Position numbers and translations under genes: made by a program
Part shown: positions 20,893 through 30,605 of the stretch, piece by piece
Layout of the letters: the number at the start of each line of letters is the position of its first letter
How positions within the stretch are numbered: the stretch's first letter is position 1
Assembly: GCF_015278125.1 (NCBI RefSeq)
Contig: NZ_JADILO010000013.1
Coordinates: forward strand, 1 to 64,000
DNA: 64,000 nucleotides
Direction: 5' to 3'
Origin: Vibrio fluminensis
GTDB lineage: Bacteria; Pseudomonadota; Gammaproteobacteria; Enterobacterales; Vibrionaceae
The notes under the pieces: generated by a model
Databases searched by the model: none
Told to the model about the DNA's origin: nothing
Seen by the model: only the letters and a program-made list of their open reading frames with translations

Positions 20893-21789
20893 CTATTTTC
20901 CTTCGGAGAAAAGCTTATCCAGCTTATCTTCGTAGTCGTGATAGTTAAGGTGGGCATAAAGCTCTTTACGCGTTTGCATCTCACCAATTAAAGCTTCTTG
21001 GTTGCCCTCTTGAAGTAGATGCTGATAAACGTTTTCAGCCGCTTTATTCATCGCGCGGAATGCGCTAAGTGGGTAGAGCACCATATCTACATTCGATTCG
21101 GCTAATTCTTCACAGCCATAGAGTGGCGTTTGACCAAACTCAGTAATGTTGGCCAAAATTGGCACATGCTTACCGGTTGCTTTCGCTAGGGCGTTAGAAA
21201 ACAGGTTGTATTGACCAAGCTCGTTGATCGCTTCTGGGAAGATCATATCTGCGCCTGCTTCAACGCAGGCAATCGCACGCTCAATGGCACTTTCGATGCC
21301 TTCTACCGCTAACGCATCAGTACGAGCCATGATGACAAACTCATCGTTGTTACGCGCATCAACCGCTGCTTTAACACGATCAACCATCTCTTGTTGGCTG
21401 ACGATGGCTTTATTTGGGCGATGACCACAACGTTTCTGCGCCACTTGGTCCTCAAGGTGTACCGCCGCTGCGCCGGCTTTTTCCATGGCTTTAATGGTGC
21501 GAGCGATATTGAAAGCGCCGCCAAAGCCAGTATCGATATCCACCAGCAGAGGGAGATCACAAGCATTGGTGATGCGGTCAACATCGACCAACACATCATT
21601 GAGCGTCGTAATACCTAAATCAGGCAAGCCATAAGAGGCATTGGCGATACCGCCGCCCGATAGATAAATCGCTTGATGCCCAACATTCTTCGCCATCATG
21701 GCGCAATATGGGTTCACGGTTCCTACGATTTGTAGGGGATTATTATTTTTTACCGCGAGTCGAAACTTCGCGCCAGGAGATAAGCTCAT
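20893..21789 (-). CDS. prpB: 2-methylisocitrate lyase
   Basis: Cleaves 2-methylisocitrate to pyruvate and succinate, the last step of the cycle. The 298-aa member of the isocitrate lyase/PEP mutase family carries [10 protein letters not shown] (Mg2+-binding Asp) near residue 83, the catalytic cysteine motif KRCGHRP near residue 120, and [11 protein letters not shown] near residue 155. It is 29 bp downstream of the regulator gene and so is the first structural gene of the operon. Confidence 0.96.
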   Translation of the reverse strand: MSLSPGAKFRLAVKNNNPLQIVGTVNPYCAMMAKNVGHQAIYLSGGGIANASYGLPDLGITTLNDVLVDVDRITNACDLPLLVDIDTGFGGAFNIARTIKAMEKAGAAAVHLEDQVAQKRCGHRPNKAIVSQQEMVDRVKAAVDARNNDEFVIMARTDALAVEGIESAIERAIACVEAGADMIFPEAINELGQYNLFSNALAKATGKHVPILANITEFGQTPLYGCEELAESNVDMVLYPLSAFRAMNKAAENVYQHLLQEGNQEALIGEMQTRKELYAHLNYHDYEDKLDKLFSEGK

Positions 21790-21818
21790 CCGTTGTTATC
21801 CTTATCAGTTCTGTGGTC

Positions 21819-22523
21819 CTAATTATTTTCAGCAAGAGAAATTTGTTGTTCGATCAATTTGCGACTGCCTGATATGTGGCGACGCATTAACATTTCAGCG
21901 AGTTCTTCATCGCGATTACGGATCGCTTGAAGAATAAATTTGTGTTCATCCAGCGCCTCTTTAGGACGCGATTGAGCGCGCGGAGATTGGTAGCGATACA
22001 TGCGCAGCAGGTGATAGAGTTCATCACACAATAGGGAGATCAGCTTTTGGTTACGGCTCGCTTTGATAATGCGATAGTGGAAGTCAAAATCGCCCTCTTG
22101 GTGAAAATAAGAGGCACCAGCGACTTCATCAATGTGCGCAGAGTGCTGTGACAACAGCATTTCTAAAGCGAGGATTTCTTCTTGGCGAATATGTCTTGCC
22201 GCTAGACGCGCGGCCATGCCTTCCAGCGCTTCACGTACGGCATACAATTCAACTAGCTTTTCAGGAGATAAAGTGATCACCCGCGCTCCCACATGAGCAA
22301 CGCGTTCGATTAAACCTAAGCCTTCTAAACGCATGATGGCTTCACGTAGTGGTCCACGGCTAACTTGATAATGTTTGGCTAACTCGGGTTCGGAAATCTT
22401 GCTTCCGGAAGGAAACTCACCACTGACAATTGCCTCAATGAGCACCTCAGTCAAGGTCACCGATTTGGTGTTATCCTTGCCTGTCAGCTTATCTCTTAAT
22501 TCAGGATTTAACTCGCTATTCAT
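21819..22523 (-). CDS. prpR: GntR-family FCD regulator of the methylcitrate operon
   Basis: Likely repressor of prpBC-acnD-prpFE. Residues about 25-90 are a GntR winged helix (HYQVSRGPLREAIMRLEGLGL) and residues about 95-220 an FCD helical ligand domain. It is the promoter-proximal gene of the operon. Two ATTGTCGACAAT palindromes lie 120-155 bp upstream and are good candidates for its operators. It is not related to the sigma54-type PrpR of Salmonella; the name is used here for the GntR-type regulator of the same pathway. The effector, perhaps 2-methylcitrate or 2-methylisocitrate, is inference. Confidence 0.85.
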   Translation of the reverse strand: MNSELNPELRDKLTGKDNTKSVTLTEVLIEAIVSGEFPSGSKISEPELAKHYQVSRGPLREAIMRLEGLGLIERVAHVGARVITLSPEKLVELYAVREALEGMAARLAARHIRQEEILALEMLLSQHSAHIDEVAGASYFHQEGDFDFHYRIIKASRNQKLISLLCDELYHLLRMYRYQSPRAQSRPKEALDEHKFILQAIRNRDEELAEMLMRRHISGSRKLIEQQISLAENN

Positions 22524-22646
22524 ATCAAGGCTCTTTGTCTGTCACTGTGCTTTGAACTTGTGTGCGCCTAGCGAAAAAGAAAACCGCATCAACAAACACT
22601 CAAAGTGGCAACATTTATTTAACTTGATTATAAAATAGACCATGAC

Positions 22647-22678
22647 ATTGTCGACAATCAAGCTAATTGTCGACAATT
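22647..22678. promoter_or_regulatory. Tandem TTGTCGACAA palindromes, probable PrpR operator
   Basis: Two perfect palindromes, ATTGTCGACAAT (22647-22658) and AATTGTCGACAATT (22665-22678), have centres 19 bp apart, nearly two helical turns. They lie upstream of the prp regulator gene in a typical operator position. Confidence 0.75.
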
Positions 22679-23052
22679 TAGACTAAGGTATAGTATCGAG
22701 TGATTGGCGAAGAGCGAGAGTAAGCGATCGAGATAAAGTCACTCTCTAAGGTCGACTCGTTGATGATGCTGTAATATTAAAATTCGACTGAAAGCATCTT
22801 AGTCAGTAGCGTGACGAAGCCTTATTTAAAAAGGATTTGATACACAGAAAAGAGTTAAGCTGCTGCCTAACTGGCGAGGAGAAAAGGCTACGGTTCAATG
22901 CCCATCTTAGCAACAAGAAAAGACATCCGATGGTGATGTTCAATCCATTGAGGATTGGCAGCACTGGTTAAGGTCACTAAATGGTGAGTGTCGACAATAA
23001 TTCCCCTCATAAATAAAGGGACATGGTCTGAACTGATTGTCGACAAAAATGA
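22679..23052. other. Intergenic region with further TGTCGACAA sites, no gene recognised
   Basis: About 370 bp with no convincing reading frame. It carries two more operator-like elements, GTGTCGACAAT at 22988-22998 and ATTGTCGACAAA at 23036-23047. These resemble the prp operator but are 330-380 bp from it. A short transcript could start from here on the plus strand, but I see no clear terminator or start codon for it. Confidence 0.5.
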
Positions 23053-23076
23053 AAAAGCCTCACTATTGAGGCTTTA
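23053..23076 (-). terminator. Terminator of the small membrane protein gene
   Basis: On the minus strand, AAGCCTCA and TGAGGCTT form a stem with a 4-nt loop followed by TTTTTC. It sits about 45 bp past the stop of the upstream minus-strand gene. Confidence 0.7.
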
Positions 23077-23120
23077 GGAAGATTAACGAGCCATACACAG
23101 ATAGCGCAGTGTTAGGCACT

Positions 23121-23492
23121 TTATTGCTTTTTAAGTTGTCGCCAGTTCATGACGCTCAATAGAGCAAAGAACGCCGGATCACTCCAACCGAAACCAACAA
23201 AAATCCCTGTAACGCCTGCGTAAGCCGTAATAATGACACCAAGCAAATTACCAATCAGCAGCGCTTTAAGTAGCTGTGTCATAGCAAGACCCGATTCAAT
23301 ATCTCGCATCAACCAACTTACCGCCGCAACGCCTCCAAGAAAAGTTGAGGTGTGCTGTGATAAGAAATACGCATATTGATCATTAATTTCTACCCCATAC
23401 ATTGGCCACATTAAGCTCGGTACGAAAAACAATGCCAAGGCAAATAGAGTATAAATAGTGCCGTGAATGGTTAGGAATGTTTTGTTGTTCAT
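23121..23492 (-). CDS. Small integral membrane protein, unknown function
   Basis: A 123-aa protein with about four hydrophobic segments (residues about 5-25, 48-62, 72-95 and 97-115), so probably an inner-membrane four-helix protein. The motif FVPSLMWPMYG with a later WLMRDIESGLA segment recurs in uncharacterised small bacterial membrane proteins, but I cannot assign a function. It lies 57 bp downstream of the YdhR-like gene on the same strand and may be co-transcribed with it, which would put both under the divergent LysR regulator. Confidence 0.75.
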   Translation of the reverse strand: MNNKTFLTIHGTIYTLFALALFFVPSLMWPMYGVEINDQYAYFLSQHTSTFLGGVAAVSWLMRDIESGLAMTQLLKALLIGNLLGVIITAYAGVTGIFVGFGWSDPAFFALLSVMNWRQLKKQ

Positions 23493-23549
23493 TGATCTAT
23501 CTTTAATAAGTTAAATGGTTGCTTGGCGCGCAGTTAGTTAATTGGTGCG

Positions 23550-23855
23550 TTAGTTAATTGGCGCATGGTTAATCGCGCTGAGCGGTTGATTAATATCGAA
23601 AATGACACCACGGATGTTGTTTATCCCCATTTGAGTCAAGCGCTCACTGTGCATGGTTAAATAAGCTTGTGCCGACGTTTCATCAGCGAACAAGTACACG
23701 CCACCGCCGAGTTGGTCCTTTTCGCTTTGCGTCCAAATTTTCCAAATCAAACCGGGTTCATGATTAATGGACTCAGCCAAACCTGTCATCGCTTGAACCA
23801 TCTCTTCACCAAAAGGACCATGAAAATCAAAATCGACTTGCAGTAACTTCATCAT
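23550..23855 (-). CDS. YdhR-family putative monooxygenase
   Basis: A 101-aa dimeric alpha-beta barrel protein of the YdhR type, a cofactor-free monooxygenase-like family whose substrate is unknown. The LQVDFDFHGPFGEEM start, the EPGLIWKIWTQSEKDQLGGG motif and the GVYLFADETSAQAYL segment match the family. The tail after INQPLS is encoded by two copies of a 16-17 bp direct repeat (GTTAGTTAATTGG), so the last residues look like a recent duplication. It is divergent from a LysR regulator 137 bp away, a common arrangement for a regulated target gene. Confidence 0.85.
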   Translation of the reverse strand: MMKLLQVDFDFHGPFGEEMVQAMTGLAESINHEPGLIWKIWTQSEKDQLGGGVYLFADETSAQAYLTMHSERLTQMGINNIRGVIFDINQPLSAINHAPIN

Positions 23856-23992
23856 CGCAGCTATTCCTCACATGTTGTTTAACCTAAGCGAGATGTCACC
23901 TGACTGCTCGCTGTTGATGAGAAGATTATTACCTTTATGAATTCGACAAAAAAGTTCATAATATTGCCATTAACTGTCTAAAAACTTGACCA

Positions 23993-24883
23993 ATGCGTTT
24001 AAAAACAACCCTAGAACAGTGGCAGACTTTGCACCACATCGAGCAAGCGGGCAGCATTCAGGCGGCCGCGCAGGCTTTAAATAAAAGCCACACGACGCTG
24101 ATCTATTCGGTAAGAAAGCTTGAGCAGCAACTTGGGGTTGAATTGCTGACGGTACAAGGTCGCAGAGCGGTATTAACTGAGCACGGAAAAACATTGCTGC
24201 GACGCGCCGATTCGATGCTCGAGCAAGCCCATGAGTTAGAGATGATCAGCAAACAACTCAACAGTGGTGTCGAGTCGCAAATCACGGTCTCTCTTGACCA
24301 CCTCTGCGACCCAACTTGGCTCTATGCACCAATGCAGGCTTTTCTCGCAGACAACAGTGCAACGTCAATCCAAGTGATTGAAACATCATTAAGTAAAACC
24401 ACCGAAATGGTGACAAGTGAGCAAGCGGATATCGCGATCATTAACTTACCTATCACCAACTACCCAGCACAAGCGTTTGGCACCACCACCATGGTTCCGG
24501 TCGTCGCTCATGATCACCCACTGACAAACAAAGACAATCTCCAGTTGGCTGATTTTGCTACCACCTGCCAAATCGTCGTGAGGGATTTAGGTGAGAACAG
24601 CAACACGAAACGAGATGTGGGTTGGCTTAAATCAAGACAGCGGATTACGGTCGACAATTTCGACCATGCGCTGCGCGCAGTGGAACAAGGCGTAGGTTAT
24701 TGTCGATTGCCGCTGCATATGGTCAAGCAGTCCCACCAGCAAACAATCACTGTGCTTAATATTGAGCACTCACAGCGTTATCAAGTCGCGCTGCACATTA
24801 CTCTGCCCAAGGGCGCTAACACCGGTCCTGCTGCGCTTTTCCTGTATCAACAGTTGCTTAAAAGTGCGCAAACGCGAATATAA
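23993..24883 (+). CDS. LysR-family transcriptional regulator
   Basis: A 296-aa LysR regulator. Residues about 5-65 form the winged helix-turn-helix (GSIQAAAQALNKSHTTLIYSV) and residues about 90-290 the periplasmic-binding-like effector domain. It is divergent from the YdhR-like monooxygenase gene and probably controls it and the membrane protein after it. The effector is unknown. The ATG start follows a weak ribosome-binding site, but the helix-turn-helix begins only a few residues later, so the start is unlikely to be wrong. Confidence 0.9.
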   Translation: MRLKTTLEQWQTLHHIEQAGSIQAAAQALNKSHTTLIYSVRKLEQQLGVELLTVQGRRAVLTEHGKTLLRRADSMLEQAHELEMISKQLNSGVESQITVSLDHLCDPTWLYAPMQAFLADNSATSIQVIETSLSKTTEMVTSEQADIAIINLPITNYPAQAFGTTTMVPVVAHDHPLTNKDNLQLADFATTCQIVVRDLGENSNTKRDVGWLKSRQRITVDNFDHALRAVEQGVGYCRLPLHMVKQSHQQTITVLNIEHSQRYQVALHITLPKGANTGPAALFLYQQLLKSAQTRI

Positions 24884-24890
24884 ATTATAC

Positions 24891-24916
24891 AAAAAAGGCG
24901 CTAAATGCGCCTTTTT
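24891..24916. terminator. Bidirectional terminator between the LysR gene and katA
   Basis: AAAAAGGCGC, TAAAT, GCGCCTTTTT forms a 10-bp stem with T-tracts on both strands. It lies between two converging genes. Confidence 0.9.
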
Positions 24917-24937
24917 GATTATGAAGAGTGTATCAAC

Positions 24938-26371
24938 TTACTTTAAGTTTAGAGCCAACTCTAAGCCGCGGCCGTATGCTTCATCCGCTTGGTAAGCATG
25001 CTCTACATGACGCTGTTTGATGAACTCAGGTACACCATCCATTGCACGAGCCGTATTGTCGAACAGAGTTTGACGCTGCGCTTCGCTCATTAGACGGAAT
25101 AGGTCACCCGCTTGGCTAAAGTAATCTTCATCAACGCGATGGTCGAAGTTATCACCGTTGCCATTGATGCGTAGCGGTGGCTCAGAGTAATCTGGTTGCT
25201 CTGCCCACTCTTGCTTGTAGTTTGGCTCGTAACCAATGGTTGAGCCGTAGTTGCTGTCTACGCGCATTGCGCCATCACGGTGGTAGCTGTGAACTGGGCA
25301 ACGAGGTGCGTTCACAGGGATCTGGTGGTGGTTAACGCCCAAGCGGTAACGCTGTGCATCACCATAAGCAAACAGACGGCCTTGCAGCATCTTATCTGGT
25401 GAGAAGCCGATACCTGGGACAACTGCCGCTGGGTTAAACGCTGATTGTTCAACTTCAGCGTAGAAGTTTTCCGGGTTACGGTTCAGCTCAAACTCACCAA
25501 CAGGGATCAGTGGGTAATCTTTTTGAGACCATACTTTGGTTAGGTCGAATGGGTTGAAATTAACTTCATCCGCTTCTAGTTCAGGCATGATCTGTACGTA
25601 CATCTTCCATTTAGGGAAGTCTTGACGCTCAATCGCTTCGTAAAGGTCACGGTGGTGGCTTTCGCGGTCTTTACCGACAATTGCTTCTGCTTCTTGGTCT
25701 GTTAGGTTTTTGATGCCTTGCTGAGTCTTAAAGTGGAATTTCACCCAGTAACGCTCGTTTTCTGCGTTGATAAAGCTGAAAGTGTGGCTACCAAAACCAT
25801 GCATATGGCGGTAAGAAGCAGGGATACCACGATCACTCATCACGATAGTGACTTGGTGGAATGCTTCTGGAAGTGAAGTCCAAAAATCCCAGTTGTTGGT
25901 TGAGCTACGCATGTTAGTGCGTGGGTCACGTTTCACTGCGTGGTTTAGATCTGGGAATTTTAGCGGGTCACGCAGGAAGAATACTGGTGTGTTGTTACCA
26001 ACCAAGTCCCAGTTACCTTCTTCAGTGTAGAACTTAAGGGCAAAACCGCGGATATCGCGCTCTGCGTCTGCTGCGCCACGTTCACCCGCAACGGTGGTAA
26101 AACGAGCAAATAGATCGGTTTTCTTACCAATTTCAGAGAAGATTTTTGCGCGAGAATATTGAGTAATATCGTGTGTTACGGTGAAAGTACCGTACGCACC
26201 AGAGCCTTTAGCGTGCATACGACGCTCAGGGATCACTTCGCGGTCAAAATGCGCAAGTTTTTCAAGAAACCATACATCTTGTAGCAATTGTGGACCACGA
26301 GGCCCCGCAGTCATTACATTTTGGTTATGTGCGACAGGGCAGCCAGCAGCAGTGGTGAGTTTTTTACTCAT
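24938..26371 (-). CDS. katA: Monofunctional heme catalase (clade 3 KatA type)
   Basis: Decomposes hydrogen peroxide to water and oxygen in the cytoplasm. The protein has 477 aa from the chosen start. The distal His is in [12 protein letters not shown] (near residue 45), the distal Asn in [14 protein letters not shown] (near residue 120), and the proximal heme Tyr in [14 protein letters not shown] (near residue 330). The length fits small-subunit NADPH-binding catalases. I chose the ATG giving [10 protein letters not shown] because a GGAAG ribosome site lies about 6 bp before it; an ATG two codons upstream abuts that site and an even longer frame begins at 26416. A 460-bp non-coding region upstream probably carries peroxide-responsive control. 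Confidence 0.96.
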   Translation of the reverse strand: MSKKLTTAAGCPVAHNQNVMTAGPRGPQLLQDVWFLEKLAHFDREVIPERRMHAKGSGAYGTFTVTHDITQYSRAKIFSEIGKKTDLFARFTTVAGERGAADAERDIRGFALKFYTEEGNWDLVGNNTPVFFLRDPLKFPDLNHAVKRDPRTNMRSSTNNWDFWTSLPEAFHQVTIVMSDRGIPASYRHMHGFGSHTFSFINAENERYWVKFHFKTQQGIKNLTDQEAEAIVGKDRESHHRDLYEAIERQDFPKWKMYVQIMPELEADEVNFNPFDLTKVWSQKDYPLIPVGEFELNRNPENFYAEVEQSAFNPAAVVPGIGFSPDKMLQGRLFAYGDAQRYRLGVNHHQIPVNAPRCPVHSYHRDGAMRVDSNYGSTIGYEPNYKQEWAEQPDYSEPPLRINGNGDNFDHRVDEDYFSQAGDLFRLMSEAQRQTLFDNTARAMDGVPEFIKQRHVEHAYQADEAYGRGLELALNLK

Positions 26372-26416
26372 GTTCATCTTCCTTCCAGAAATAGTTTTAT
26401 TTGTTTTCGGTCTCAA

Positions 26417-26837
26417 CCGATTTCTAAGAAAGAAGATTAGTCCTCAATTGCCGGATAGCAAAAGCAATTATACTTATTAGTGCGATAGGCAATAACTATG
26501 GTTTAACCATTTGTTAAATAACAAAATAAACAAAGTTAACCAGATTCATTATAACTATTCGTTATAGTATTAAATTTCGACAAATTATAACCCAAACCAA
26601 CGATTATTCCGAACAAATTTAAATCACCAATCGATTTCCCCCTTTGTTGACAACACTAATATTTAACAATTGCGTTTTTGAGATTGAAATCGCCTTAATT
26701 CATCGTGTTATTAGAAAAAGTATCCCAATAGATAAAAATATTTTATGCGTAATTTGCAGTATTTCTTGTTAGTCTTGGCAAATAAAATTTACACATTGTT
26801 CTGAAATTATTTTCAGTAAGGGTCTTTTCTTTTGAAC
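26417..26837. other. Intergenic promoter region between katA and the aromatic permease
   Basis: About 420 bp, very AT-rich, between two divergent genes. It must hold both promoters. It contains a possible inverted repeat around 26552 (ATAACTATTCGTTATAGT), which resembles a redox or LysR-type operator. I see no small gene in it. Confidence 0.45.
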
Positions 26838-28001
26838 ATGAAGTTGTTTGGTAGTTCCCTCATTTTAGCGGGAACCGCATTGGGTGCAGGTATGTTGGCG
26901 ATTCCAATGGTGCTAGCGCAGTTTGGTTTTTTTGTTAGTGCAGGCTTGATGTTCGTGATCTTTATTGGCACTACTTACGCGACCTTGTTACTTGCTGAGG
27001 CATGCACCAAGACTCAACAAAGCACTAGTATGAGCAGTACGGCTTACTTCACGCTGGGTCGCAAGGGTATGCACTTTACCAACATTCTTTTTTACCTATT
27101 GCTTGCTTGCCTAATGATTGCCTACACCATCGGCATTGGTGACTTGCTGCACAGCATGCTGCTTGAAGTCGGCGTTGACCTTTCACCGGTTGTTGGCTAC
27201 ACCATTTTTAGCTTGATCATGGGCCTAGTTGTCGTAGCTGGTAAATCTTATATCGACAAACTTAACCGTGGTCTTTTCATCCTGATGATCGCGATGCTGT
27301 TTGTGGTGATTTTCTCGCTAATCAACAACATTGAAATCGCCAATTTGAGCCAAGAAAGTTCATTTACCACCAGCGACGTAGTTCAGTACAGCGCGGTTAT
27401 CTTTACCAGCTTTGCCGCGATAATCGTGATCCCTTCACTGGTGAGCTACAACCAAGATGCAACTATCGCGCAAATTCGCAACATGGTGCTGTTAGGCTGT
27501 GTCATTCCCTTGGTTTGTTACCTAACTTGGCTATTTGCCGTAATTGGGAACTTGGGCGTAGAAACAGTGAGCCAGTTCGATAACATCTCACAACTGATTG
27601 CTGCATTTGATGGTGAAACTAGTGTATTGAAAAGCGTCGTGGCGATTTTCTCAGCGCTTGCTCTGATCACTTCATACCTTGGCGTATCGATGGCTCTGTA
27701 TGACCAAAACAAAGATGCGATTTCAAAAAATCCAGCCATCGCTTACTCGCTGACCTTTATTCTGCCACTGGTACTGGCTACACTATTCGCTAATCAGTTC
27801 ATCAGTATGTTGGATTACGCCGGTATGGTATTGGTATTCCTTGCGATTTGGGGCCCGCTAGCAATGGCGATTAAAGTTCGTAAGCCTGATTTCGTCCTGG
27901 AAGGTCGCACTGAAACCTACACGGTTAGTGGTGGTCAGCCAGCACTGATCGCGACCTTTATGTTTGGCGTACTAATCTTTATCTCTTGGTTTATGGGCTA
28001 A
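26838..28001 (+). CDS. Aromatic amino acid permease (HAAAP family, TyrP/TnaB type)
   Basis: Inner-membrane symporter for tyrosine or tryptophan. It has 387 aa and about 11 hydrophobic helices. The opening GSSLILAGTALGAGMLAIPM is the characteristic first-helix motif of the hydroxy/aromatic amino acid permease family. The start used is the ATG two codons after an in-frame TTG at 26832; the AAGG ribosome-binding site at about 26817 would fit the TTG by spacing, so the true start may be slightly upstream. It is single-gene and followed by a strong terminator. Tyrosine versus tryptophan cannot be separated by eye. Confidence 0.9.
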   Translation: MKLFGSSLILAGTALGAGMLAIPMVLAQFGFFVSAGLMFVIFIGTTYATLLLAEACTKTQQSTSMSSTAYFTLGRKGMHFTNILFYLLLACLMIAYTIGIGDLLHSMLLEVGVDLSPVVGYTIFSLIMGLVVVAGKSYIDKLNRGLFILMIAMLFVVIFSLINNIEIANLSQESSFTTSDVVQYSAVIFTSFAAIIVIPSLVSYNQDATIAQIRNMVLLGCVIPLVCYLTWLFAVIGNLGVETVSQFDNISQLIAAFDGETSVLKSVVAIFSALALITSYLGVSMALYDQNKDAISKNPAIAYSLTFILPLVLATLFANQFISMLDYAGMVLVFLAIWGPLAMAIKVRKPDFVLEGRTETYTVSGGQPALIATFMFGVLIFISWFMG

Positions 28002-28032
28002 TTTCAAACTAGGTCCATTCACTCTAGTGTTT

Positions 28033-28057
28033 AGAGAGCCTTTGGGCTCTCTTTTTT
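28033..28057 (+). terminator. Terminator of the aromatic permease gene
   Basis: GAGAGCC, TTT, GGGCTCTC followed by TTTTTT, 31 bp after the stop codon. Confidence 0.9.
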
Positions 28058-28279
28058 GTCTCATAAATAAGACGAAAAATGAATAACCATTTGTTGCCAA
28101 TATTATTTTTTTATTGCTTTCCGAGTCCCTCAACAACAATCTCCTTTCTTATCAACAACAACCACGCACTAAGCAAAAATACGCACAGCAAATAGTATAA
28201 ATTGAGTTAAATACATAGTGGCAAGAGTATGATTTCTGAGCTAATTAAAAGGAGGGCCAAATAAAAAAGGGACGATAAA

Positions 28280-29269
28280 ATGGCAAAACCTCTACTCTAT
28301 TCTCTTCCGCTTCTCTTACTTGCTCCAACTGTTTTCGCAGAAGATCCTGCAACCGAGGCAAAACGCGCGCAAACTGTTGCGGATGTCATTGACCGACCTG
28401 GGGTACTTACACCCAAAGGTCAATTTGGTTTAGAAGCTTCATTGAATTATTCGCAAAACTCCTCAAATCGAGTCAGCGTTGTAGGCTATACGGTTTTGCC
28501 AGCGCTTGTAGTGGGCCTGATTGAAGTCAGCGACTCTGACCGTACGACTATCACCGCAGGTTTAACAGGGCGCTACGGCTTAACGAACGCGACAGAATTA
28601 GAAATTAGACTGCCCTATGTTTACCGTAACGACCAAATATCAGCCCGCCCAATCAGTGATGGAGCCTCTGACGAAACCATCAACAAAGACTTAGATGGGG
28701 GTGGCTTAGGTGATATCGAGTTTGCCGTGCGACACCAATTCAACTTTGACACTGCTCCATACTGGGTTGGTAGTTTACGTATTAAATCTGATACGGGTAA
28801 GTCTCCCTATGAGATTGATACTGATCCACTGACCAACGTCTTAGACGATGCGCCGACAGGGTCTGGCTTTTGGAGTGTAGAACCCGGCATTTCGATGATA
28901 TACCCAACCGACCCAGCCGTACTATTCGCAAGTGTTTCGTATATATACAACTTCAAAGAGGACTTCGATATCAGTGGTCAAAACGCTGAAATTGATTTGG
29001 GAGATACTATTTCGTTAGGCGCAGGATTAGGCTTTGCGATTAACCGCGATTTATCATTATCGATCGGTTTGAGCCATCAAACTATCTTAGAAAGTAAAGT
29101 GAATGGCCGAAAAGATGACGAAGCGAAACTATTGCAACTCGATTCGCTCAATTTCGGTATCAACTACGCGTTGTCACCTACAACATCATTAAACATCAGC
29201 GCGCAGGCAGGTTTAACGGAAGATACACCTGACTTCCAACTCACCGTTCGTGTACCTTTTACCTTCTAA
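28280..29269 (+). CDS. FapF-like outer-membrane beta-barrel channel
   Basis: A 329-aa exported protein with a signal peptide cleaved after TVFA (residue 20). A short region (residues 21-50) leads into a barrel that ends in VRVPFTF with the terminal Phe expected by the BAM machinery. The start of the barrel, with GVLTPKGQFGLEASLNYS and then GYTVLPALVVGLIEVSD, matches my recollection of the C-terminal barrel of FapF, the channel that exports Fap amyloid subunits in Pseudomonas. The long N-terminal coiled coil of Pseudomonas FapF is essentially missing. It converges with the amyloid-like operon. Database pipelines often call such proteins transporters or phenol-degradation MetA-like. A GGAGGG site precedes the start. 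Confidence 0.75.
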   Translation: MAKPLLYSLPLLLLAPTVFAEDPATEAKRAQTVADVIDRPGVLTPKGQFGLEASLNYSQNSSNRVSVVGYTVLPALVVGLIEVSDSDRTTITAGLTGRYGLTNATELEIRLPYVYRNDQISARPISDGASDETINKDLDGGGLGDIEFAVRHQFNFDTAPYWVGSLRIKSDTGKSPYEIDTDPLTNVLDDAPTGSGFWSVEPGISMIYPTDPAVLFASVSYIYNFKEDFDISGQNAEIDLGDTISLGAGLGFAINRDLSLSIGLSHQTILESKVNGRKDDEAKLLQLDSLNFGINYALSPTTSLNISAQAGLTEDTPDFQLTVRVPFTF

Positions 29270-29291
29270 CTATATAAAGCACACATAGTAA

Positions 29292-29323
29292 GAGCCAGCG
29301 ACTATGTCGCTGGCTCTTTTTCA
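29292..29323 (+). terminator. Terminator of the FapF-like gene
   Basis: GAGCCAGCGAC, TAT, GTCGCTGGCTC with a following T-tract forms a strong 11-bp stem, 22 bp after the stop. Confidence 0.9.
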
Positions 29324-29331
29324 TAAAAACA

Positions 29332-29925
29332 TTAATTGAAATTAAATTGCAGTGACTGCTGAATCTTATTACTGCGCTCTAATCGTTTTAGCGCACCATT
29401 AACCTGAGCATCAATATTGATTGCAGTCTCAAAACCAATGACCGTATCATCCAACGAATTTTGAATAACACGATTAATGGCAGATTGCGTAATGCTTGGT
29501 AATGGGGCACTAATTTGACTTACTGTAATCTGAGGTGTCTCAACGACTGGCGTTGAAGGCGTTGTCTCTGTTGGTACAGAGTCAACGTTTGGTAGCGTTT
29601 CCACGCTAGGCACCAAAGATGTAGCATTGCCACTTCCCACCTGAACCACGGTTGTTGCTGGGATGACTTCTGGCTGGCTTGCCACTAAACGACCATTTTG
29701 AAAAAATAGATTGGCGATTCGATTATTAAATAACGTTTCACCATTTATCGAAGTTGCAATATCCACCCCTATGTTGACCATAAAGTCATCACCAAAAAAA
29801 CCACCTCGATAACTTGCCAATTCTTGGCTATCGAGTGGTTCAAGGTGATTCAGTTGATAAGATGCTGCCACAGGTGCACTTAAACAGGCGCATACCGCGC
29901 TTATCAACCCTATTTTTCTGAACAT
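29332..29925 (-). CDS. Exported Fap-like accessory protein with a double-glycine leader motif
   Basis: A 197-aa protein with a Sec signal peptide (residues 1-21). Right after it comes LDSQELASYRGG (residues 31-42), which fits the double-glycine leader consensus L-x3-EL-x2-x-x-GG recognised by C39 peptidases. The middle is rich in Thr, Pro and Val (residues 90-135) and the C-terminus ends QFNFN. It is the last gene of the four-gene operon and its ATG lies one base after the peptidase stop codon, with a GGGGAG ribosome site. By position it corresponds to FapE, but I cannot confirm sequence homology. An in-frame upstream ATG would overlap the peptidase gene and spoil the signal peptide. Confidence 0.75.
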   Translation of the reverse strand: MFRKIGLISAVCACLSAPVAASYQLNHLEPLDSQELASYRGGFFGDDFMVNIGVDIATSINGETLFNNRIANLFFQNGRLVASQPEVIPATTVVQVGSGNATSLVPSVETLPNVDSVPTETTPSTPVVETPQITVSQISAPLPSITQSAINRVIQNSLDDTVIGFETAINIDAQVNGALKRLERSNKIQQSLQFNFN

Positions 29926-29926
29926 T

Positions 29927-30604
29927 TTAATACTCCCCACTTTCGGGTAGCGTGATACTAAATACACCTAAAGAGTTCCGAGAAACACCAGAATCGACCG
30001 GAGCAGGCGCATAAAGTGTGTAGTTGTCGTCAGAGATGTAGCTATTTCTGGCAATGTTGACATGATTGCGAATCAACAACACAATGCCTGAATAATACTG
30101 CTCAAAATCGGCAAATTTCATTTGAATGGTTCCCCTAGATGGGTCACCAAGAATTACCGAATGGCTATTCATACCTTTAATGACTACAAAATGCATATAG
30201 CCATCAAAGTTAACTAAAGTAATGCCCGGCACTCCGATATCCTGCATCTTACCTAACGGGATTTTAAATCCGTCAGCGTCATAGCCTAGATTTTGTAAGT
30301 AATTTCGCATATCAAGCAGCGAGAAACCGCTTTCTCTGATCTTATCTTGATCACCTTGTTCGAACATAACTTTGAAAATCGAGTTTTCATTGACAGAATA
30401 CTCATAGTGATAGGTAAGAAGTGACGCTAACGCAGCCGAACCGCAGCTAAAGTCATACTCTTGGCGAATAACATCACCAAACAGTATTTCTTTATAGCTC
30501 TTTACCGGAACATTAAACGCCCCACGATGAGGCAAGTAAGTTAATGCATAAGAGGATGCTGAAAAGATCAGCATCCATAAGGTTAAGATTCGCCAAAAAA
30601 CCAT
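29927..30604 (-). CDS. C39-family cysteine peptidase, FapD-like
   Basis: A 225-aa exported peptidase of family C39, the fold that cleaves after Gly-Gly. The catalytic Cys is in QEYDFSCGSAALASLL (near residue 53), the His in MHFVVIKG (near residue 143) and the Asp in ILGDPSRG (near residue 158). An N-terminal signal peptide or anchor (MVFWRILTLWMLIFSASSYA) puts the domain in the periplasm. There is no ABC transporter domain, so it is a stand-alone peptidase like FapD of the Pseudomonas amyloid system. Both flanking genes encode proteins with double-glycine motifs and are separated from it by a single base each, implying one translation unit. Confidence 0.88.
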   Translation of the reverse strand: MVFWRILTLWMLIFSASSYALTYLPHRGAFNVPVKSYKEILFGDVIRQEYDFSCGSAALASLLTYHYEYSVNENSIFKVMFEQGDQDKIRESGFSLLDMRNYLQNLGYDADGFKIPLGKMQDIGVPGITLVNFDGYMHFVVIKGMNSHSVILGDPSRGTIQMKFADFEQYYSGIVLLIRNHVNIARNSYISDDNYTLYAPAPVDSGVSRNSLGVFSITLPESGEY

Positions 30605-30605
30605 A

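Noticed and set aside
23532..23566. Direct repeat GTTAGTTAATTGG at the 3' end of the YdhR-like gene.
   Set aside because: Only two short copies; probably a local slippage event with no evident function.
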